Positions 39,931 to 42,753 of a DNA stretch of 42,753 nucleotides are shown in pieces. The position numbers were made by a program, and so were the translations under genes. The stretch's first letter is position 1. Every line of letters starts with the position of its first letter. Where the stretch lies: assembly GCA_041547565.1 (NCBI GenBank), contig JBFEUI010000010.1:1-42753 (forward strand), given 5' to 3'. Origin of the DNA: JBFEUI01 sp041547565 (GTDB lineage Bacteria > Pseudomonadota > Gammaproteobacteria > Thiohalomonadales > Thiohalomonadaceae). The notes beneath the pieces were generated by a model, which was not told the origin of the DNA, did no database searches, and worked only from the letters and a program-made list of their open reading frames with translations.

Positions 39931-40569
39931 ATGGTGACCTGGCGCGATTTGGGGCTGGAACGCAGCCAAGAGGGTGAGGCCTTCTCCGTGCTCACCATCG
40001 AGTGTCCGTTTTGTCGCGGACACGGCAATTTCAACCGCGTCTTTCGCGGAGAGGCGCGGGAAGCGCTCACCAACATCGAATTTTTTTCTGATGTCTGGCA
40101 GTGCGCGGGCTGTGCCAACTACATCTTTGTTATCTGGCGCAGCACGGAAGGCCATGTGGATTACCGCATCTACCCCTACGACAAGGCGAGACCGGCCGCC
40201 CACCCCTCATGGCCGCAACCGATCGGTCACGCCTACCTTCAGGCGATGAATGCCCTGCTGGCCGACGAGTGGGACAGCGCGGTGGTATTGGCCAGACATA
40301 GCATCGGACTGGCCGCCAAACAGAGCGGTGCACCGCCGGGAAGTCTGCTGGAGACCATTGCCCTGCTTCGCAACCAGGGAAAAATCAGCGAAGCGTTACT
40401 GCAGTGGGCCATAGGAATGCCGCAATTCAGTGAGAAGGAAAAAGATGCCACCTGGTCGCGCGCCACGGCAAAAGAGATGCTGCGCTTTACACGCTATCTT
40501 CTCGATACGCTCTACACCCTGCCCCACGACTCACAGGCCTACCGCCCCGGTAAAGCCCCCTGGCCGTAA
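39931..40569 (+). CDS. DUF4145-like protein with an N-terminal zinc ribbon
   Basis: A 212-residue protein. Four cysteines in two pairs (Cys25-Cys28, CPFC; Cys58-Cys61, CAGC) form a likely zinc ribbon. The following region (about residues 95-200, with AYLQAMNALLADEWDSAVVLARHSIG) resembles DUF4145. DUF4145 domains often occur near or inside restriction and defence systems, but no nuclease or methylase is nearby. It is a single gene between phhB and the LOG gene. The function is unknown. Confidence 0.65.
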   Translation: MVTWRDLGLERSQEGEAFSVLTIECPFCRGHGNFNRVFRGEAREALTNIEFFSDVWQCAGCANYIFVIWRSTEGHVDYRIYPYDKARPAAHPSWPQPIGHAYLQAMNALLADEWDSAVVLARHSIGLAAKQSGAPPGSLLETIALLRNQGKISEALLQWAIGMPQFSEKEKDATWSRATAKEMLRFTRYLLDTLYTLPHDSQAYRPGKAPWP

Positions 40570-40617
40570 GGTACCGCGCAGCACCCGGCCCGGATAGCGT
40601 CGCGGCAACACAAAAGA

Positions 40618-41322
40618 CTAACGTGGCGTATTGCGCGCCGTCGGATGCTGACTCGCCTCGATCTCCGCCTCACGAATCCGCTGTTCCTTCCAACTGCGAT
40701 GGTGTTTCATGATGGTAACCGCCTCTTCCGGATCATCGGTCACGGTGAACAGGTCGAAATCCTCGGGAGAGATGGTACGGTGGGCAAGGAGACTGTCTTT
40801 CAGCCAGTCGAGCAGGCCGCTCCAGAACTCGCTGCCGAACAGCACAATCGGCAACGGGTAGACCTTCGCGGTTTGCATCAGGGTGAGCGCCTCAAACACC
40901 TCATCCAGGGTGCCGAAGCCACCTGGCATGGCGATATACCCCATCGAATATTTCACAAACATCACCTTGCGGGCAAAAAAGTAGCGAAAATCCAGTTCAA
41001 GGTTCTGGTATTCGTTCGGGGTCTGCTCGAAAGGCAATTCGATATTCAGGCCGACGGACACGGCCTGTTTCTCCGCAGCCCCCTTGTTGGCCGCTTCCAT
41101 AATGCCCGGGCCGCCACCGGAGATAATCGAAAAGCCCTCCTCTGCCAGCCTGGCGGCAATCTGGTCCGCCTTCCGGTAATAGATGTCATCGGGAGCGGTC
41201 CTGGCAGAACCGAAGATAGTCACGGCAAAGCCGATATCACTGAGCTTGTCGAAGCCCTCGGTGAACTCGCTGATGATACGGAACATGCGCCACGATTCAT
41301 CGCCCTTGAGATCCTCGATCAT
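40618..41322 (-). CDS. LOG-family (TIGR00730) Rossmann-fold protein
   Basis: A 234-residue protein with the LOG motifs GGGPGIMEAANKGA and MPGGFGTLDEVFEAL, the signature of cytokinin-activating phosphoribohydrolases and related nucleotide 5'-monophosphate nucleosidases such as PpnN. The N-terminal VTIFGSARTAP begins the Rossmann fold. In bacteria the substrate is usually a purine or pyrimidine monophosphate. It lies upstream of suhB-region genes and is convergent with the DUF4145 gene. Confidence 0.9.
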   Translation of the reverse strand: MIEDLKGDESWRMFRIISEFTEGFDKLSDIGFAVTIFGSARTAPDDIYYRKADQIAARLAEEGFSIISGGGPGIMEAANKGAAEKQAVSVGLNIELPFEQTPNEYQNLELDFRYFFARKVMFVKYSMGYIAMPGGFGTLDEVFEALTLMQTAKVYPLPIVLFGSEFWSGLLDWLKDSLLAHRTISPEDFDLFTVTDDPEEAVTIMKHHRSWKEQRIREAEIEASQHPTARNTPR

Positions 41323-41381
41323 GTCCTATCTCCGTCGCCAGGTGTCTGATTGACCTATATACACAATTACATGGTGTAAAA

Positions 41382-41412
41382 AAAGAAAGGGTCCATAGCG
41401 GACCCTTTCTTT
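41382..41412 (-). terminator. Rho-independent terminator after secF
   Basis: AAAGAAAGGGTCC (41382-41394) pairs with GGACCC and the following TTTCTTT (41400-41412) around a five-base loop. On the minus strand a long T-rich tract follows the stem. It lies 21 bp after the secF stop. Confidence 0.92.
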
Positions 41413-41433
41413 CATCACTATCAATGTTACCTG

Positions 41434-42369
41434 TTACGGCATCTCATCCAGTTCCGCCCCCTCCTTTTCGACCGGCATCAGGTCTTCCTTGCTGATACCC
41501 AGGGCGAGCGTGGTGGAGCTGGCAACATAGATGGATGAGTAGGTTCCGACCAGCACACCGACTATCAGTGCGGTGGCAAAACCGTGGATCAACTCACCAC
41601 CAAAGATGAACAGCGCCAGCAACACCAGCAGCGTCGTCATGGAGGTGATCAGGGTGCGCGACAGGGTCTGGTTCAGCGAAGCGTTGATGATGTCGAACGA
41701 GCCACCCTTGCGCATCTTGCGGAAGTTCTCACGAATACGGTCAAACACCACGATGGTGTCATTGAGCGAATAACCGATCACCGCCAGCACCGCGGCCAGC
41801 ACCGTCAAATCAAACTCCAGCTGCAAGATTGCGAACACGCCAAGCGTGATCATCACATCGTGTACCAGTGCCGCCACCGATCCCATGGCAAAACGCCATT
41901 CAAAACGCAGCATGACGTAGACCAGGATCCCTATCAGCGCATAGAGCACGGCCAGACCGCCGTCCTCGACCAACTCGTCACCCACCTGCGGCCCGACATA
42001 TTCCTGGCGACGCATCTGCACCTCGGCATTGCCCTGGCGCAACGCTGTGAACACCTTGTCACTCAACTCGGCGCTGGAGATCCCTTCGCGCGGGGCCAGG
42101 CGGATCAACACATCCTTCGCCGTGCCAAAGTGCTGCGCCACCGCATCATCAAAACCGTTTGTCGAGAGCACACCGCGCACATCGCCCAATTCCACGCTAT
42201 CCGGATAACCGACCTCAATCAGTGTGCCGCCGGTAAAATCGATGCCGAAATTGAAACCACGCACGGCAATCGCGGCGATGGCAATCACAATCAATATGAT
42301 CGACATCACCATGGCAGGCTTGCGCTTGCCCATGAAGTCGAATTTGGTCTCCTGCTTGAAAAGTTGCAT
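41434..42369 (-). CDS. secF: Protein translocase subunit SecF
   Basis: A 311-residue inner-membrane protein that works with SecD to drive proton-powered export. TM1 (MVMSIILIVIAIAAIAV) is followed by FGIDFTGGTLIEV, a periplasmic domain and five more helices, with VIGYSLNDTIVVFDRIREN in the conserved TM4-TM5 region. It starts 12 bp after secD, the normal secDF order. Confidence 0.97.
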   Translation of the reverse strand: MQLFKQETKFDFMGKRKPAMVMSIILIVIAIAAIAVRGFNFGIDFTGGTLIEVGYPDSVELGDVRGVLSTNGFDDAVAQHFGTAKDVLIRLAPREGISSAELSDKVFTALRQGNAEVQMRRQEYVGPQVGDELVEDGGLAVLYALIGILVYVMLRFEWRFAMGSVAALVHDVMITLGVFAILQLEFDLTVLAAVLAVIGYSLNDTIVVFDRIRENFRKMRKGGSFDIINASLNQTLSRTLITSMTTLLVLLALFIFGGELIHGFATALIVGVLVGTYSSIYVASSTTLALGISKEDLMPVEKEGAELDEMP

Positions 42370-42381
42370 GACACCCGCTCC

Positions 42382-42753
42382 TTAGATGGACAATTGCTTG
42401 AGTCGCTTACCGCCCAGCGCCAGATTGACGATCGCACGACTGACCACGATGGCGGTAAACATGGAGGTAACGATACCGATGGACAGGGTGATGGCAAATC
42501 CCTTGATCGGTCCGGTACCGAAACTGAACAGCACCACCGCGGCAATGAGCGTGGTGACGTTGGCATCGGCAATGGTCGAGAAGGCCTTTTCATAGCCGCT
42601 GTGAATGCTGGCATGGGGCGTGTTCCGCGCGCGCAACTCCTCGCGAATGCGCTCGAAGATCAGCACGTTGGCATCGACCGCCATACCGACCGTCAGCACG
42701 ATACCCGCAATACCCGGCAGGGTCAGCGTCGCCTGCAGCATGGAGAGTACGGC
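42382..42753 (-). CDS. secD: Protein translocase subunit SecD (C-terminal part)
   Basis: The last 123 codons of secD; the gene continues beyond the right edge. The fragment contains GMAVDANVLIFERIREEL, a highly conserved SecD transmembrane motif, then further helices and the ending KRLKQLSI. It is adjacent to secF and co-transcribed with it. Confidence 0.95.
   Translation of the reverse strand, partial: AVLSMLQATLTLPGIAGIVLTVGMAVDANVLIFERIREELRARNTPHASIHSGYEKAFSTIADANVTTLIAAVVLFSFGTGPIKGFAITLSIGIVTSMFTAIVVSRAIVNLALGGKRLKQLSI

Overview
The window looks like chromosomal DNA from a free-living, sulfur-oxidising gammaproteobacterium (Chromatiales-like by gene content; the exact taxon is an inference). 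The right half carries the classic gammaproteobacterial housekeeping block suhB | trmJ-cysE-iscR-iscS-iscU-iscA-hscB-hscA-fdx-iscX-rlmN-pilW-rodZ-ispG-hisS-yfgM-bamB-der, followed leftward by xseA and guaB. The left half carries accessory energy and carbon metabolism: sucrose synthase with a fructokinase, a c-type cytochrome cluster with its own two-component system, and flavocytochrome c sulfide dehydrogenase. Base composition is GC-rich by eye and uniform. I see no tRNA or rRNA genes, no CRISPR, no transposase and no phage genes.

Layout. 1-3350: tail of an upstream gene, fructokinase and sucrose synthase, translationally coupled. 3421-5352: a HAD-IIA phosphatase-like protein and an exported metallo-beta-lactamase-fold protein. 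5355-5969 (minus): an exported four-EF-hand protein. 6122-10608: a seven-gene operon of cytochrome b561, diheme cytochrome c (DHC), SHP-type cytochrome (DUF1924), a second DHC, a PepSY protein, an OmpR-type response regulator and a histidine kinase. 10688-12493: nfo and a YhcC-like radical SAM gene, ending in a shared terminator. 12554-14448 (minus): fccA-fccB. 14873-16333 (minus): guaB. 16557-19951 (plus): a SoxXA-binding-like lipoprotein, xseA, an M23 peptidase and tpm. 20019-37341 and 37384-38145 (minus): a small membrane protein and the housekeeping block. 38347-42753: suhB, a small hypothetical protein, phhB, a DUF4145 protein, a LOG-family protein, secF and the 3' end of secD.

How the genes work together. 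The fructokinase and sucrose synthase form a sucrose cleavage or synthesis module, probably with a sucrose-phosphate synthase gene just outside the left edge. The cytochrome operon matches a known SHP/DHC/b561 arrangement: a membrane b-type cytochrome would pass quinol electrons to DHC and then to the oxygen-binding SHP, under local two-component control. A direct repeat with an 11-bp pitch just upstream of the first gene is a good candidate operator for that regulator. FccAB oxidises sulfide in the periplasm. The isc genes build Fe-S clusters and are preceded by cysE for cysteine supply. They include two adjacent cysteine desulfurases, an IscR-like autoregulatory site, and a 128-bp repeat-like insertion between hscB and hscA.

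The points most worth a second look are the DHC-SHP-DHC cluster with its candidate operator, the sulfur genes placed on both sides of guaB where guaA would be expected, the insertion and the candidate internal promoter inside the isc operon, and the paired tandem repeats between trmJ and suhB. Nothing here is certainly a new system. The cytochrome operon with its PepSY protein and two-component pair is the best candidate for undescribed regulation.
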